Counted from the stretch's first letter, positions 1 through 9,719 are shown. The stretch: 23,359 bases of DNA from Chara braunii (GCA_003427395.1 BFEA01000497.1:941827-965185); one strand, 5' to 3'. The notes: a model not told the origin generated them from the sequence alone. Made by a program: numbers and translations.

Positions 1-339
1 GAGCACTACCTACTAGTGTGTGAGTGAAAAACAAGAGCTTCAGTACCCCAAACCACAAGTATCCAACATGAGATTCATCCATAGAAGAACCGGAGCACTA
101 CCTACTAGTGTGTGAGTGAAATACAATAATTACACTAGGCTATATCACAAGATTCGAGCAAGAGATCATCCATAGAAGAATCGGAGGATCTCCTACTAGC
201 ATGTAAGTGAAAAACAAGACCTACATTAGTCCAAATCACATGTAATGAGCATGAGATCAACCATAAAGAATCAGGGTATCTCCTACTAGCATGTGAGTGA
301 AAAACAAGATTTATACTAGTCCAAACCACATGTAATGAG
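1..339. repeat. ~91-bp satellite array, left half
   Basis: Four tandem monomers begin at about 1, 93, 184 and 274 (spacing 90-92 bp). Each starts with a GAGCAYCTCCTACTAG-like block, followed by a GTGAGTGAAA block and a TAGAAGAATC-like end. The last monomer stops at 339, exactly where the E1 LTR begins, and the array resumes after the element at 9247. Monomers are of at least two types: the one at 93 carries a CACAAGATTCGAG-type middle, those at 184 and 274 a CATGTAATGAG-type middle. No coding potential is seen. The array continues off the left edge. Confidence 0.9.
336..339. repeat. Target-site duplication of E1, left copy
   Basis: TGAG lies directly before the LTR terminal TG and is repeated directly after the 3' LTR at 9243-9246. 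Removing the element plus one copy restores an uninterrupted satellite monomer. A 5-bp reading (ATGAG) is possible if the last A of the LTR is counted as target. Confidence 0.8.
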
Positions 340-1386
340 TGTGAGGATTGAGCCCTCAAGTAGGGGTCTTGCCATGATGTACATGTACTGGGCTAAGGCC
401 CCAGCAAGCCTCGTGCCCGCCCTAAGTGAAGGCGGGCTAGCAAATCAACAAGAGCCCTCTGTGCAAACATTTCACGAAGTGGGGTCCATACAATTGCAGC
501 ACGCCAGTTGGTTGGAGTGCACCGAGTCTCGAATCTCTGCAAATGTGGAGATCCCAAGGCCTCTGCGTTAGTTAGGCCCTGGGCACTTGAACGTGAGGCC
601 GACAATGCATGTTGGGTATAGAGGCTGAAAATGCCAAATGGGAATCGGCCCACTATCTGAATCTGGCCGCAGGCCTTGACAAAAGAGGCGCAACTGCATT
701 ACCCGGTCCCCAACTGCATTGGGCCTGGGTTCAGGCACTAGGGCCCAGTCGCACGCTGAAGGGAGGCGGCCCACACGCAACACTGGCATATAGGCAAGCA
801 GGGCGAGTGGGTAGGGATCTTGGCCATTGCGGGCAATGTCGGCACCGTGCGCTAACGCGAGCTGCTGCGCTGCGCTAGGAAGAGGTGCAAGGCAGGCAGG
901 CGCTAGGCGGTAGGGCGCTGCCTGTGCGCTGTGCGCTGGCGGCCATAGCCGGGCTGCATAGGGCGCAGGGGAGGTGAGGGCGAAGGTGGTTCTTCGGAGG
1001 TGAAGGGCGTTGTGTGGGATAACAAGGGAGAGTGTGGGTGAAGAGAGAGACGTACCTGATGGAGGTGGAGGTCGGCATTGGTGTTGACATCATCCCTCGC
1101 TGGTCGTCAAGTTGTCTGGTTGCTTTCATTGCTGTAGTTGTAGGCTTAGTCTGTAGAGTAGATAGGGCGCCTGGCGCCATTCACAAAAGAGAGCTCCATT
1201 GGGTTATGCTGTTGGTGTTGCCCTGTTGGGNTTGGACATTGACTCACGATTCTTCTGTATCATTCTCAAATGGATGGTTAGTCGGTTCCATTGTGCTATC
1301 TGCTCTGGCTTTGACTACTTGGACTTCAGTGTGATTTTTTTTGCATTCTGGATTTCTGTGCTTCGTCCACATTCATGTTCCTTGCA
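340..1386 (+). repeat. E1 5' LTR
   Basis: The 1047-bp repeat begins TGTGAGGATTG and ends CCTTGCA, and is matched by 8218-9242. It should carry the promoter and the polyadenylation signals of the element, but I cannot place either with confidence. Small open frames inside it (for example 609-878) recur in the 3' copy only because the LTR is duplicated, and look non-coding. One ambiguous base is present at 1231. Relative to the 3' copy it carries a few short insertions around 850-980. Confidence 0.92.
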
Positions 1387-1389
1387 ATT

Positions 1390-1400
1390 TGGTATCGGAG
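1390..1400 (+). other. Primer-binding site, initiator Met-tRNA type
   Basis: TGGTATCGGAG lies three bases after the LTR end. It resembles TGGTATCAGAGC, the usual plant retrotransposon site complementary to the 3' end of initiator Met-tRNA, with one mismatch over the 11 bases. Its place next to the LTR end supports both the LTR boundary and the + orientation. Confidence 0.85.
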
Positions 1401-2685
1401 TTGGTTTGATTCGCCACTTACCTTTGGCACGCTGGCGTTATACAGACTTGGTGCGTTGATGATGCTTCTTCGCAGTTGGTACTTGTGACGTCAGGTCACA
1501 TAGGCGCACACCCTGGGTAGAGAGGGGTGCGCCGGAAGGCTAAGACGACAGTGTATGCCGTGGTGACAGGCGGAATGTATGATTGGTGATGAGAGCATGC
1601 TGATGTGGCATTCGGTTGAGGTGGCACTGCATTGCGTTGTGGGTGGTACCGAGGCCAAGACCGGTCATCAAATGCACACTTAGCTCAATTGGTGAGAAAT
1701 CTGTGGTTGGGGGCAGCTATCTCCAGGTACGTTGTTCCCTTACCTTATCTACTCTCTCAATCTCTTCTTACCGTGAGGAAGTGAGTCCAACTTGAGAGTC
1801 CTCTCTTTTGGTGAGGTGTCGTGAGCGCGCTACCTTGAGAGATGACAATCTTCCCGGAAGCATACTGGAAGGAGAAAGGGCGGTGCCTCTGAAGGGCCCT
1901 GGTCGAAGCACTTGGGTCACTGTCACCATGCCAACCCACAGGGAGTAGTGCACGCATGCAATGGTTGCTGTCCTGTTTGGCACTTGCTGCGCTGATAGAA
2001 GTTCCTCCAGGTGTGCCAGCCCATGACAGACGCTTACCAGACCGTCTATAAAGATTTCAGGTTGGGAGTTCATTGTGAATCTGGCTGTGATCGTCGTCCT
2101 GACTTCGACGTTAAATAATTCCTGCAGAGATGGGGGCGCTCTATAAATTCCTCCTGATCAGCCAGATCACATGGACAGAAAGGCTCGTCGCCGTACGAGG
2201 GTAAATAAGAGTGGTTGGGCTGACTTGCTCGGTAGCGACTTGGGAACAGGGGTGGGCCGACAAACACACGAAGACACCGCTTGCTCATTGATGCTGTCCG
2301 GTATGTTGGATTGAGGGGAGGGTAGGTTCCAATTGGTGCTCAACTGTATACACAACCAGATCCACTCATCATACATCTGCAACATGGTCTTTTGTATCTG
2401 TGATTAATTGGTGGACAAACTGCTAACACCTCACAGACAGGATTAAGATTAGGACTGTTGTATGCTACCATAGCCAGTTCTGTCTAATGCTGCTGTAAGA
2501 GAACCAATCAGGATACATATAGACTATGTTGACAATCTGTGTGAATGTTGTAGACATGCCACTTGATCGGTACAGTAGGGGACCTGCCGGACACAACTAT
2601 TTTTAGAAAATTAGGTGCCGGTCAGACACATGCTGTGGTAGGACTCCACTAGGGGGTTCTAGTGTAGATAATGCTTGCCTAATTG
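1401..2685 (+). other. E1 untranslated leader
   Basis: About 1.3 kb separates the primer site from gag, and no credible gene is seen. From about 1840 on it aligns with the E2 leader (15000-15938). The best-conserved block is a purine-rich stretch followed by GGTTCCAATTGGTGCTC (ends near 2341; E2 near 15616). TATA-like words (CTATAAA) at about 2045 and 2140 are also present in E2. The leader may hold packaging or translation signals, but this is not shown. Confidence 0.7.
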
Positions 2686-3300
2686 ATGAACAGGTCAGAC
2701 GTCGATAAGGAGAGAGTTGACGATGCTAAACTAACACGTGCGAGATCACGTAGGATCCCGCACGTGTTCCAGACCTTACAACAGGAAGACGAAAGACGGC
2801 TTCGTGCCGAACGCAGAGCCCGTGCACTAGCAGCAGCTAGGGAAACAACAAACGATGCAGCTAGGGAACAGGCTGCAGCAGCAGTCAGGGCAGCAGCCAT
2901 GACTAGTTCAACAGCATCCTCTGCTGCGTTGTCTGGGACCAATGGGACCCAGTTGGGAATGCCAACAGGGTCTACGGGTACTTCCAGTTTGTTAGGTTCT
3001 CGTCAATCTACAAGTCAAATGGCGGGCGCGCAGTTCAGCCCGTTGACTCCTCGCGAAAGGGAGCTCAGGGAGCTCCAGCAGGTCGAAAGGATCCGTGAAC
3101 AGTTGGAGAGGGACCTGAAGAAAGCTACCGATAGAGAAAGAGAGAGAAAAAATAGAACAACCAGGCTTGATACTTTAGAGGCTGACAAGGCTGAGTTAGA
3201 GGGTTTGGACGAGTCAGCATTGTCTGACCAAATGAAAGTACTGAAGAAGAATATGTTGTCGTTGCATGCGCACGTGGACATCAGATTAGACTTCATGTAG
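2686..3300 (+). CDS. E1 Gag, N-terminal segment (ends at an in-frame stop)
   Basis: Start chosen at ATG 2686; the preceding in-frame codon TTG is less likely. About 204 residues, not recognised as a named domain. Residues ~15-70 are Arg/Glu/Ala-rich. A Ser/Thr/Gly-rich stretch follows (~85-115), then a strongly charged, coiled-coil-like segment rich in RE, ER, KK and DK (~120-175). A TAG at 3298-3300 ends it, but the same frame stays open beyond to 4566, and E2 reads CAG at this site, so the stop is a nonsense mutation inside gag. The charged N-terminus probably aids Gag assembly (inference). E2 keeps a weaker version at 15939-16577. Confidence 0.72.
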   Translation: MNRSDVDKERVDDAKLTRARSRRIPHVFQTLQQEDERRLRAERRARALAAARETTNDAAREQAAAAVRAAAMTSSTASSAALSGTNGTQLGMPTGSTGTSSLLGSRQSTSQMAGAQFSPLTPRERELRELQQVERIREQLERDLKKATDRERERKNRTTRLDTLEADKAELEGLDESALSDQMKVLKKNMLSLHAHVDIRLDFM

Positions 3301-4566
3301 AGCACTCTTGACCAGATCCTGGACGTTCTGACAAGGCCAGGATTTAGGCCACCAGCACAGTCGTCGTTGCCGTTTACGGCGATGTCAGGCCCCTTTCCCC
3401 TACAAGCTGGCACACAGCCAAGTGGTACGTCTGCAGCTACCGCACAGACTGTTGCATCTTCTTCTTCGGGTCCAGCAGTGGTTGCTACACCACAGCAACA
3501 ATCTGTTCCGCAACAGGGACAGCCGCAGGGTTTATGGTTTCCTAAAACCCCAATGAAACCGCCTCTTGCCTTCTTAGGCGAAAGAAAGGACGAAGCACTC
3601 AACACTTGGTTGAGAACAGTCCCGGTTTGGGTGAAGGCAAAGAGGACCTTGCTGGAGGACGAAGTGGTTACTGCTGCATCTTACCTTGAGGGTAAGGCAG
3701 CCAAGTGGCTAGATGGTGTAGTTGTAAAGGCCGGGTACGGACGACGCATGGCGGACTGGGCTAAGTCTCTTACGTTAGACCAGTTCATGGAGATGGTAGA
3801 AGCTCGATGGCATAATCCACAGGAGGCACAAAAAGCCACTGATGCGATTAACAGACTAGACCAACGAAAGTTCAAGTCGGTCACAGAGCTTACGACTACC
3901 GTAGAGAGCCTGATCCTCATTCCTGGCATCAACTACAGTGATCAGTTCCTATTGACTACTTTTGTTAGATGTCTTCCAGGGAACATCAGGAACTTGCTGG
4001 CCAGCGAGGCACGCATCGAGTACCATTCGTTTGAGACATTGTCTAGGAAAGCCTTAGATTTGGAGGCCACTCTAGGCAATGCTCCACCCTCTCAGAATGA
4101 CACGAAGAAGAAGAAGAGTCCTCAGGAGTGGAAGAAGAAGGGGTCTAAGTTGATGATGGTTGAGTCCGATGGGACTCAAACGGAGATCGACGAGCTCACT
4201 GACCTGATGGACTATTCAGAGTATGACGGCGAGGAGACCGCTGAGGGTAGCACCCTAGCCGCAGTTGTAAAGGCTACGGCAGGTGGCCGAGTGAAGGGCC
4301 AACCAAAGAGTCAAGGGAAGGCCGCCTCCAATCAGACCAAAGTGGCTGATTGGGTGAAGGCAGGTCTTGATCAAGAAGTGTGGCGGGACCGCCGAGTGCG
4401 TGGTGCTTGTATCAACTGTGGTGAATACGGACACACCCAGTACAAGTGCCAGAACGCCAAGGTCACGCAGAAGATACCTCCTAAGATGGGGGATCTTCTT
4501 CCCAGGCTTCTAGCTCGGAAAACCAATGAGGCTGGTGGAAGTTTTAGTTGCTTCTACTTAAGATGA
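3301..4566 (+). CDS. E1 Gag, capsid and zinc-knuckle segment
   Basis: This segment is in the same frame as 2686-3300; the first ATG after the stop is at 3382. A Ser/Thr/Gln/Pro-rich linker leads to a retrotransposon Gag core (about 3565-4060) with the family's TWL, YLEGKAAKW, DWAK and RWHNPQ-type landmarks. A Lys-rich stretch follows at about 4105-4150. At 4408-4449 there is an intact CCHC knuckle, CINCGEYGHTQYKC (C-x2-C-x4-H-x4-C), which binds RNA in Gag proteins. The product would form the particle around element RNA. It ends at TGA 4564-4566, a few bases into the pol frame, which is shifted relative to gag. E2 carries the same segment with several breaks. Confidence 0.85.
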   Translation, partial: STLDQILDVLTRPGFRPPAQSSLPFTAMSGPFPLQAGTQPSGTSAATAQTVASSSSGPAVVATPQQQSVPQQGQPQGLWFPKTPMKPPLAFLGERKDEALNTWLRTVPVWVKAKRTLLEDEVVTAASYLEGKAAKWLDGVVVKAGYGRRMADWAKSLTLDQFMEMVEARWHNPQEAQKATDAINRLDQRKFKSVTELTTTVESLILIPGINYSDQFLLTTFVRCLPGNIRNLLASEARIEYHSFETLSRKALDLEATLGNAPPSQNDTKKKKSPQEWKKKGSKLMMVESDGTQTEIDELTDLMDYSEYDGEETAEGSTLAAVVKATAGGRVKGQPKSQGKAASNQTKVADWVKAGLDQEVWRDRRVRGACINCGEYGHTQYKCQNAKVTQKIPPKMGDLLPRLLARKTNEAGGSFSCFYLR

Positions 4567-5056
4567 AGTGGGCCCGATACCCTCCCTACTTCATGAGCAG
4601 GCCAAAGCTAACGACTCTTTAGACACCCCGCAAATTCATCTAGACCAAACTATGCTCTGTATGTTAGATGTGTCTGAAGCGTTAGAAGACTTGAAGAGTG
4701 AGTGGTCAAACAAGGACCCTCGCGAGTCTTGGGTGGCGCTAAGGAAAGGTCCTAAAGGGGAACATTTCATGGTGGAAGTCGATGTAGGAGGCCGCAAATG
4801 GGGTGCCTTCATAGACATAGGCTCCACGCGGAATTACATAAGTCGTGACTGTTTGGAAAGGCTGCACCTACAAGACCGGGTACGGCACCTTAGTAGACCT
4901 GTAGCATCTACTTTGGCCAACAAGGAGCGCATGATTGTAACAAACTATATCAAGGACGTAGTCTATACCTTCTCCTATGGAGGAGGAGAACTTAATCATA
5001 AGATTTCGTTCTTGGTTAGCGACGACTTACCATTTGACATGTTGTTAGGCATGTAA
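4562..5056 (+). pseudogene. E1 Pol, aspartic protease segment
   Basis: The frame opens after a TAA at 4559-4561 (E2 has CAA there) and runs to a premature TAA at 5054-5056 (E2 has TAC). It aligns along its length with E2 18380-18880. The retropepsin catalytic motif is at about 4814-4822 and reads Asp-Ile-Gly within FIDIGSTRN, where most Gypsy proteases have Asp-Ser-Gly or Asp-Thr-Gly. The LL-M-LLGM end is typical of the fold's C-terminal part. The catalytic Asp is present. The frame differs from gag by one base, so Gag-Pol would need a frameshift, or an indel has occurred. Confidence 0.8.
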
Positions 5057-5182
5057 TACCTTGAGGTTGCTAAGCCCCAGTTCGACTGGGATAAGAAGGT
5101 GCTCAAGCATAATTTGCCCGATGGCAGAACAGTCAGATTGACTTAGTTCAAAGCCAGTAGCATTATAGATACCTATGGCTGC
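5057..5182 (+). pseudogene. E1 Pol, protease-RT linker with stops
   Basis: This stretch continues in the pol frame between the TAA at 5054 and the next open stretch. It still aligns with E2 (YLEVAKPQFDW and similar), and holds a second stop, TAG at 5144-5146, where E2 encodes Lys. It shows that the protease and RT frames were once one continuous gene. Confidence 0.75.
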
Positions 5183-7108
5183 TTGTGCGCATCAGCGTTC
5201 TACAACTATCATAAGCAGAATCAAGAGGAAGGTATGTACCTAGTGTATGTCTCTGAGAAAGGGGAGGCCGTTAAAACACCCCCAGAGATAGAACGCGTCG
5301 TTGCTAAGTTCCCTGATCTGTTCGAAGAGCCTACAGGGGTCGTAGAAAGGGAAGTTGTCCACGCTATAGAAATCATTCCAGGGAGTAAAACCCCAAAGGG
5401 AAGGATCTATAGGATGGCTCCCGCCGAGTTAGATGAACTCCGACGACATCTGAAAGAGCTGACAGAGAAGGGATGGATCCGGCCTAGTACTTCCCCTTAC
5501 GGATCTCCCGTGCTGTTCGTACCTAAGAAGGGGGGTACATTGAGGATGTGCATTGACTATAGAGGCCTCAATGCCATCATAGTGAAGAACGCAGAGCCTC
5601 TAGCTCGCATAGACGACCTACTGGATAGGGTGCAGGGATGCAAGTACTATACAAAGATAGACTTGAAATCCGGCTATCATCAGATCGCTATAAGACCTGA
5701 GGACCAACACAAGACAGCTTTTCAGACACGTTATGGTCTGTATGAGTTTGTGGTGATGCCCTTTGGTCTTTGCAATGCGCCGGGAACATTCCAGCACGCT
5801 ATGAATCGAATCTTCCATGACCATTTAGATAAGTTTGTCGTGGTCTACTTAGACGACATTCTGATCTTTAGTAAGTCTGTCGAGGAGCATGCACAACATA
5901 ATGAGACGGTACTTTCACTCCTTCGACAACACAACTATAAGGTCAACTTAGAGAAGTGTGAATTCGGTCACACTAAGATATTATACTTGGGTCATGAAGT
6001 ATCCGCGGAAGGGATTAGGCCGGAAGATGCGAAGGTGGCTAGTATACGCGACTGGCCACGACCTCAGACAGTCACTGAGGTCAGATCTTTCTTAGGAATG
6101 TGCGGCTATTATAGGAACTTCGTCAAGAACTATTCTACAGTCACCTCTCCTTTGACTGATCTAACTCGACTTGACACGCCGTGGGACTGGAGTGATGAGT
6201 TCGAGGGTGCTTTCAAGAGATTGAAGCATGCACTTATGAATCATGAGGTCCTAATGGTTCCTGATCCTCAGAGGCCATTCATAGTGACCACTGACGCAAG
6301 CCAATACGGCATTGGCGCAGTGCCGGCTCAACAGGATGGGAAAAAGTTGAGACTGATTGAGTACATGAGCAAAAAGATGCCATCAAAGAAATTGGCAAAG
6401 TCCACCTACGAAAGGGAACTCTATGCTCTATATAAAGCACTTGTCCATTGGAGACACTTCCTATTGGGAAGGTTCTTCTACTTGAGGACTAATCATCAGA
6501 CCCTCAAATGGATCAAGACTCAACCGACTCTTTCTGATGCACTCAAGCGATGGATTGAGGTCATAGATCAATATGACTTCAAGCTTGAGTATCTGAAGGG
6601 AGAGTACAATAAGGTTGCAGATGCGCTATCACGTAGGGCAGACTACCTAGGTGCGCTAGTTTCCGACTTTGGCGTACCTGATGAAGTAACTCAATCGTTG
6701 GTGGGAGCCTATCAGGAAGACCCTGTCACGATGGACATCATTCGCAAACTTCAGGCAAAAGATAAGGCCACAGAGAGTGAGTTTGTGATGGTGGACGGAC
6801 TTCTATACCTTGACAAGGTCGGAATAAAAAGATTAGTAATTCCATCTAGTGAACGTTTGCGTAGTTTATTTCTAGGAGAATGCCATGACGCAATCGGGCA
6901 CTTTGGCTACAAGAAGATGAGTGTTAGTCTAGTACAGCGATTTTGGTGGCTTGGAATGTTAGATGACGCAAAGAAGTTCGTAGAGACCTGTCAGGTCTGT
7001 CAGCGGGACAAGCCGCGAACTCAAGCACCACTTGGGTTGTTGAAGCCCTTACCTATCCCCGCTGGTCCAGGACAGAGTGGTTCCATGGATTTCATGGACA
7101 CCTGGTAA
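5183..7108 (+). CDS. E1 Pol: reverse transcriptase, RNase H and start of integrase
   Basis: This is the longest open stretch of the window, about 641 residues, and is open from 5147; it is an internal piece of pol, so no true start exists. Order: RT fingers and palm ([21 protein letters not shown], then KIDLKSGYHQI), the catalytic YLDD at 5846-5857, connection, RNase H with TDAS at about 6290 and the YERELYAL helix, then the integrase HHCC zinc finger (H-x4-H, CQVC, about 6880-7000). The first integrase catalytic Asp is in SMDF (7088-7090). In RNase H the usual final Asp of the TDH motif is Asn (6491-6493). The stretch ends at TAA 7106-7108, which arises from a 1-nt loss just upstream. Confidence 0.93.
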   Translation: MCASAFYNYHKQNQEEGMYLVYVSEKGEAVKTPPEIERVVAKFPDLFEEPTGVVEREVVHAIEIIPGSKTPKGRIYRMAPAELDELRRHLKELTEKGWIRPSTSPYGSPVLFVPKKGGTLRMCIDYRGLNAIIVKNAEPLARIDDLLDRVQGCKYYTKIDLKSGYHQIAIRPEDQHKTAFQTRYGLYEFVVMPFGLCNAPGTFQHAMNRIFHDHLDKFVVVYLDDILIFSKSVEEHAQHNETVLSLLRQHNYKVNLEKCEFGHTKILYLGHEVSAEGIRPEDAKVASIRDWPRPQTVTEVRSFLGMCGYYRNFVKNYSTVTSPLTDLTRLDTPWDWSDEFEGAFKRLKHALMNHEVLMVPDPQRPFIVTTDASQYGIGAVPAQQDGKKLRLIEYMSKKMPSKKLAKSTYERELYALYKALVHWRHFLLGRFFYLRTNHQTLKWIKTQPTLSDALKRWIEVIDQYDFKLEYLKGEYNKVADALSRRADYLGALVSDFGVPDEVTQSLVGAYQEDPVTMDIIRKLQAKDKATESEFVMVDGLLYLDKVGIKRLVIPSSERLRSLFLGECHDAIGHFGYKKMSVSLVQRFWWLGMLDDAKKFVETCQVCQRDKPRTQAPLGLLKPLPIPAGPGQSGSMDFMDTW

Positions 7109-7707
7109 CCAGTAAGAGTGGCAAGAGGCACATATTCGTCATCATCGATTGATTCACCAAGTACGTTGAACTAGTTGCAATGCCAGAGACCGCAAGGACT
7201 GACCATGTCATCAAGTTGTTCAAGGACAACTGGGTGCGTGACTTTGGTTTACCAAAGACCATCGTTAGTGACAGAGATGTCCGCTTCAGAAGTGAGCTAT
7301 GGAAGAAGACTGCTGAACAGATGGGCAGTCAACTTCAGATGACTTCTGGGAATCATCTCGAAGCCAACGGACAAGCCGATCAAATGAACAGAGTTGTACA
7401 ACACTTGCTGAGGCATTATATCAAGCCCAGCCAGGATGACTGGGATGAGCAATTGCCTCTCATCGCCAACCTGTACAACAATTTTGTACACAGCAGTACC
7501 GACGTTAGTCCTAACCAGCTGCACTTGGGATGGAAGCCTAGATCCGCCCTAGACTTCCTCCTGCCTGAAAACCGACCCGCTGCAACTCCAAGCACACTCG
7601 AGTATGGTGTGCAGTATGAGAAGTTGCTGCAAGAAGTTGTCGAGCATATGAAGAAAGCTCAGCAAGCAATGATTGCTTCTGAGAATCAACATCGTAGACA
7701 GTCCTAA
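7105..7707 (+). pseudogene. E1 Pol, integrase catalytic core
   Basis: This continues pol in the next frame after the 1-nt loss. It is interrupted by TGA at 7150-7152, where E2 has an Arg codon, and ends at TAA 7705-7707. The part from ATG 7180 is open for 175 residues. The second catalytic Asp lies in VSDRD (7270-7272). The third position of the D,D35E triad, 36 codons later at 7378-7380, is Asp in place of Glu; E2 has Glu there. The rest matches the Gypsy core end (EANGQ, HLGWKPRSALDFLLP) and a helical linker before GERVW. Confidence 0.88.
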
Positions 7708-8180
7708 TTTCAAGTAGGGGAACGAGTCTGGGTCAAGGCTAGTGAATTAGGACAAGAATTCGGAATCTCTCGTAAACTAATCCATGGGAAGTCCTGGATA
7801 TAGTGGGAGATGAGATGGATGGTCCCACATATGTCACCCGTGTCCCTGGACACCTACGCACTTACCTTGTTTTTCATGCCTCGAAGCTTGCACCTTTCGT
7901 TGAGACAGATCAATTCCCTTCCAGGAGATCGATGCTGCCCCCAACCATGGATGGTCAAGTGGACATCGACGACATTGTGGATCACAGGGAGATGCCTGTT
8001 TCAAAGCCGCTGGGTCGAGGAAGACCTCCCAAGCCCAAGAGAGAGTACCGCGTCAGATTCAGGCATCACACGGATCCAAAAGAAGATCGTTGGTTTACCA
8101 GAGAGGAACTGATTGAGACAGCTCCTCACGTGGTGGCAGATTATGAGAGAAAGTTGAAAGGGAAGGCACCTGCAAAGTAA
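7708..8180 (+). pseudogene. E1 Pol, integrase C-terminus with chromodomain-like tail
   Basis: After the TAA at 7705 the frame continues with the FQVGERVWVKA motif of Gypsy integrase C-termini. A 16-nt deletion near 7781 relative to E2 (22829-22846) shifts it into the frame that is open from 7782 to TAA 8178-8180. That part has PWEVLDIVG, RVPGHLRTY and FHASKL, then a chromodomain-like region (about 7950-8150): IDDIVDHRE, a basic stretch, EYRVRF, and DRWFTREELIETAPHVVADYE. Chromodomains steer integration to heterochromatin. The usual first cage aromatic and the Trp of VKW are not present (Phe in the latter), as in the less canonical chromodomain groups. Confidence 0.8.
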
Positions 8181-8204
8181 GCATCTCAATGGACTTTCGA
8201 AGCT

Positions 8205-8217
8205 AAGGGGGATGGAA
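8205..8217 (+). other. E1 polypurine tract
   Basis: AAGGGGGATGGAA ends directly at the 3' LTR terminal TG. It is the expected RNase H-resistant primer for plus-strand DNA synthesis. One T interrupts the purines. Confidence 0.85.
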
Positions 8218-9242
8218 TGTGAGGATTGAACCCTCAAGAAGGGGCCTTGCCATGATGTACATGTTCTGGGCTAAGGCCCCAGCAAGCCTCGTGCCCGCCC
8301 TAAGTGAAGGCGGGCCAGCAAATCAACAAGAGCCCTCTGTGCAAACATTTTACGAAGTGGGGTCCATACAGTTCCAGCACGCCAGTTGGTTGGAGTGCAC
8401 CGAGTCTCGAATCTCTGCAAATGTGGAGATCCCAGGGCCTCTGAGTTAGTTAGGCCCAGGGCACTTGAACGTGAGACCGACAATGCATGCTGGGTATAGA
8501 GGCCGAAAATGCCAAAGGGAAATCGGCCCACTATCTGAATCTGGCCGCAGGCCTTGACAAAAGAGGCGCGACTGCATCACCCGGGCCCCAACTGCATCGG
8601 GCCTGGGTTCAGGCACTAGGGCCCAGTGGCAGGCTGAAGGGAGGCGGCCCACACACAACACTGGCATATAGGCAAGCAGGGCGAGTGGGCAGGGATCTTG
8701 GCCATTGCGGGCAATGCCGGCACGGTGCGCTAACTCTGCGCTGCACTAGGAAGAGGTGTAAGGCAGGCAGGCGCTAGGCCGTAGGGCGTTGCCTGTGCAC
8801 TGTGCGCTGGCGGCCATAGCCGGGCTGCATAGGGCGCAGGCGAAGGTGGTTCTTCGGAGGTGAAGGGCGCTGTGTGGGATAACATGGGAGAGTGTGGGTG
8901 AAGAGAGAGACGTACCTGGTGGAGGTGGAGGTCGGCATTGGTGTTGACATCATCACTCGCTGGTCGTCAAGTTGTCTGGTTGCTTTCATTGTTGTAGTTG
9001 TAGGCTTAGTATGTAGAGTAGATAGGGCACCTGACGCCATTCACAAGAGAGAGTTAAATTGGGTTATGCTGTTGGTGTTGCCCTGTTGGGCTTGGACATT
9101 GACTCACGATTCTTTTGTATTATTCTCAAATGGATGGTTACTCGGTTCCATTGTGCTATCTGCTCTGGCTTTGACTACTTGGACTTCAGTGTGGTTTTGC
9201 ATTCTGGATTTCTGTGCTTCGTACATATTCATGTTCCTTGCA
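8218..9242 (+). repeat. E1 3' LTR
   Basis: The 1025-bp copy of 340-1386 has the same TGTGAGGATTG start and CCTTGCA end. It differs from the 5' copy by scattered substitutions (about 8 in the first ~165 bp) and lacks short stretches around 8740-8850. A TGAG target copy follows. Confidence 0.92.
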
Positions 9243-9246
9243 TGAG
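9243..9246. repeat. Target-site duplication of E1, right copy
   Basis: TGAG directly follows the 3' LTR and matches 336-339. The satellite monomer interrupted at 339 continues here with CATGAGATCAACC. Confidence 0.8.
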
Positions 9247-9571
9247 CATGAGATCAACCATAAAAGAATCAGAGCATCTCCTACTAGCATGTGAGTGAAA
9301 AGCAAGACGTACACTAGTCCAAATCACAAGTAATGAGCATGAGATCATTCATAGAAGAATCGAAACATCCCCTTCTAGTGTGAGAGTGAAATACAAGAGT
9401 TATACTAGGTTATTTGACAAGATTTGAGCGAGAGATCATCGATGGAAGAATCCGAGGATCTCCTACTAGCACGTGAGTGAAAAGCAAGACCTACACTAGT
9501 CCAAATTATATGTAATGAGCATAAGAGCAACCATAAAAAAATCGGAGCATCTCCTACTAGCATAAGAGTCC
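9247..9571. repeat. ~91-bp satellite array, right half
   Basis: Monomer starts at about 9272, 9362, 9454 and 9545 continue the array broken by E1. The monomer at 9362 is closest to the one at 93, and that at 9454 to the one at 184. With the element removed both distances are about 362-363 bp, which suggests a four-monomer higher-order unit. The array ends near 9571, shortly before a purine tract. Confidence 0.88.
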
Positions 9572-9583
9572 AAGTAACCCAAT

Positions 9584-9687
9584 AGGAAGAAGAAGAGGAA
9601 GAAGAAGAAAGGGAAGGAGAAGGAGAAGGAGAAGGAGAGGAAGAAGAAGAAGAGGGGGAAGAAGAAGAGGGGGAAGAAGAAGAAGAT

Positions 9688-9719
<32 letters not shown>

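Larger units (their letters stand above)
340..9242 (+). mobile_element. E1: Ty3/Gypsy LTR retrotransposon with chromodomain-like integrase tail, degenerate
   Basis: This 8.9-kb element is complete in structure. It has a 5' LTR (340-1386), a tRNA-Met-type primer site, a long leader, gag with a CCHC knuckle, then protease, reverse transcriptase, RNase H and integrase in the Ty3/Gypsy order, a chromodomain-like C-terminus, a polypurine tract (8205-8217) and a 3' LTR (8218-9242). TGAG flanks both ends, and the flanking DNA is the same satellite on both sides. The coding region is broken by in-frame stops at 3298, 5054, 5144, 7150 and 7705, by a 1-nt loss near 7103 and by a 16-nt deletion near 7781 relative to E2. 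The two LTRs differ at about 8 of the first ~165 positions and by small indels, so the insertion is not recent. Confidence 0.93.

Noticed and set aside
335-1459. Small open frames inside the LTR that recur at 8219-9298
   Set aside because: They recur only because the LTR is duplicated, they differ by frame-breaking indels between copies, and no product is recognisable.
1757-2385. Minus-strand open frames in the E1 leader
   Set aside because: They lie in a leader shared with E2, where the frames are not kept, and no domain is seen.
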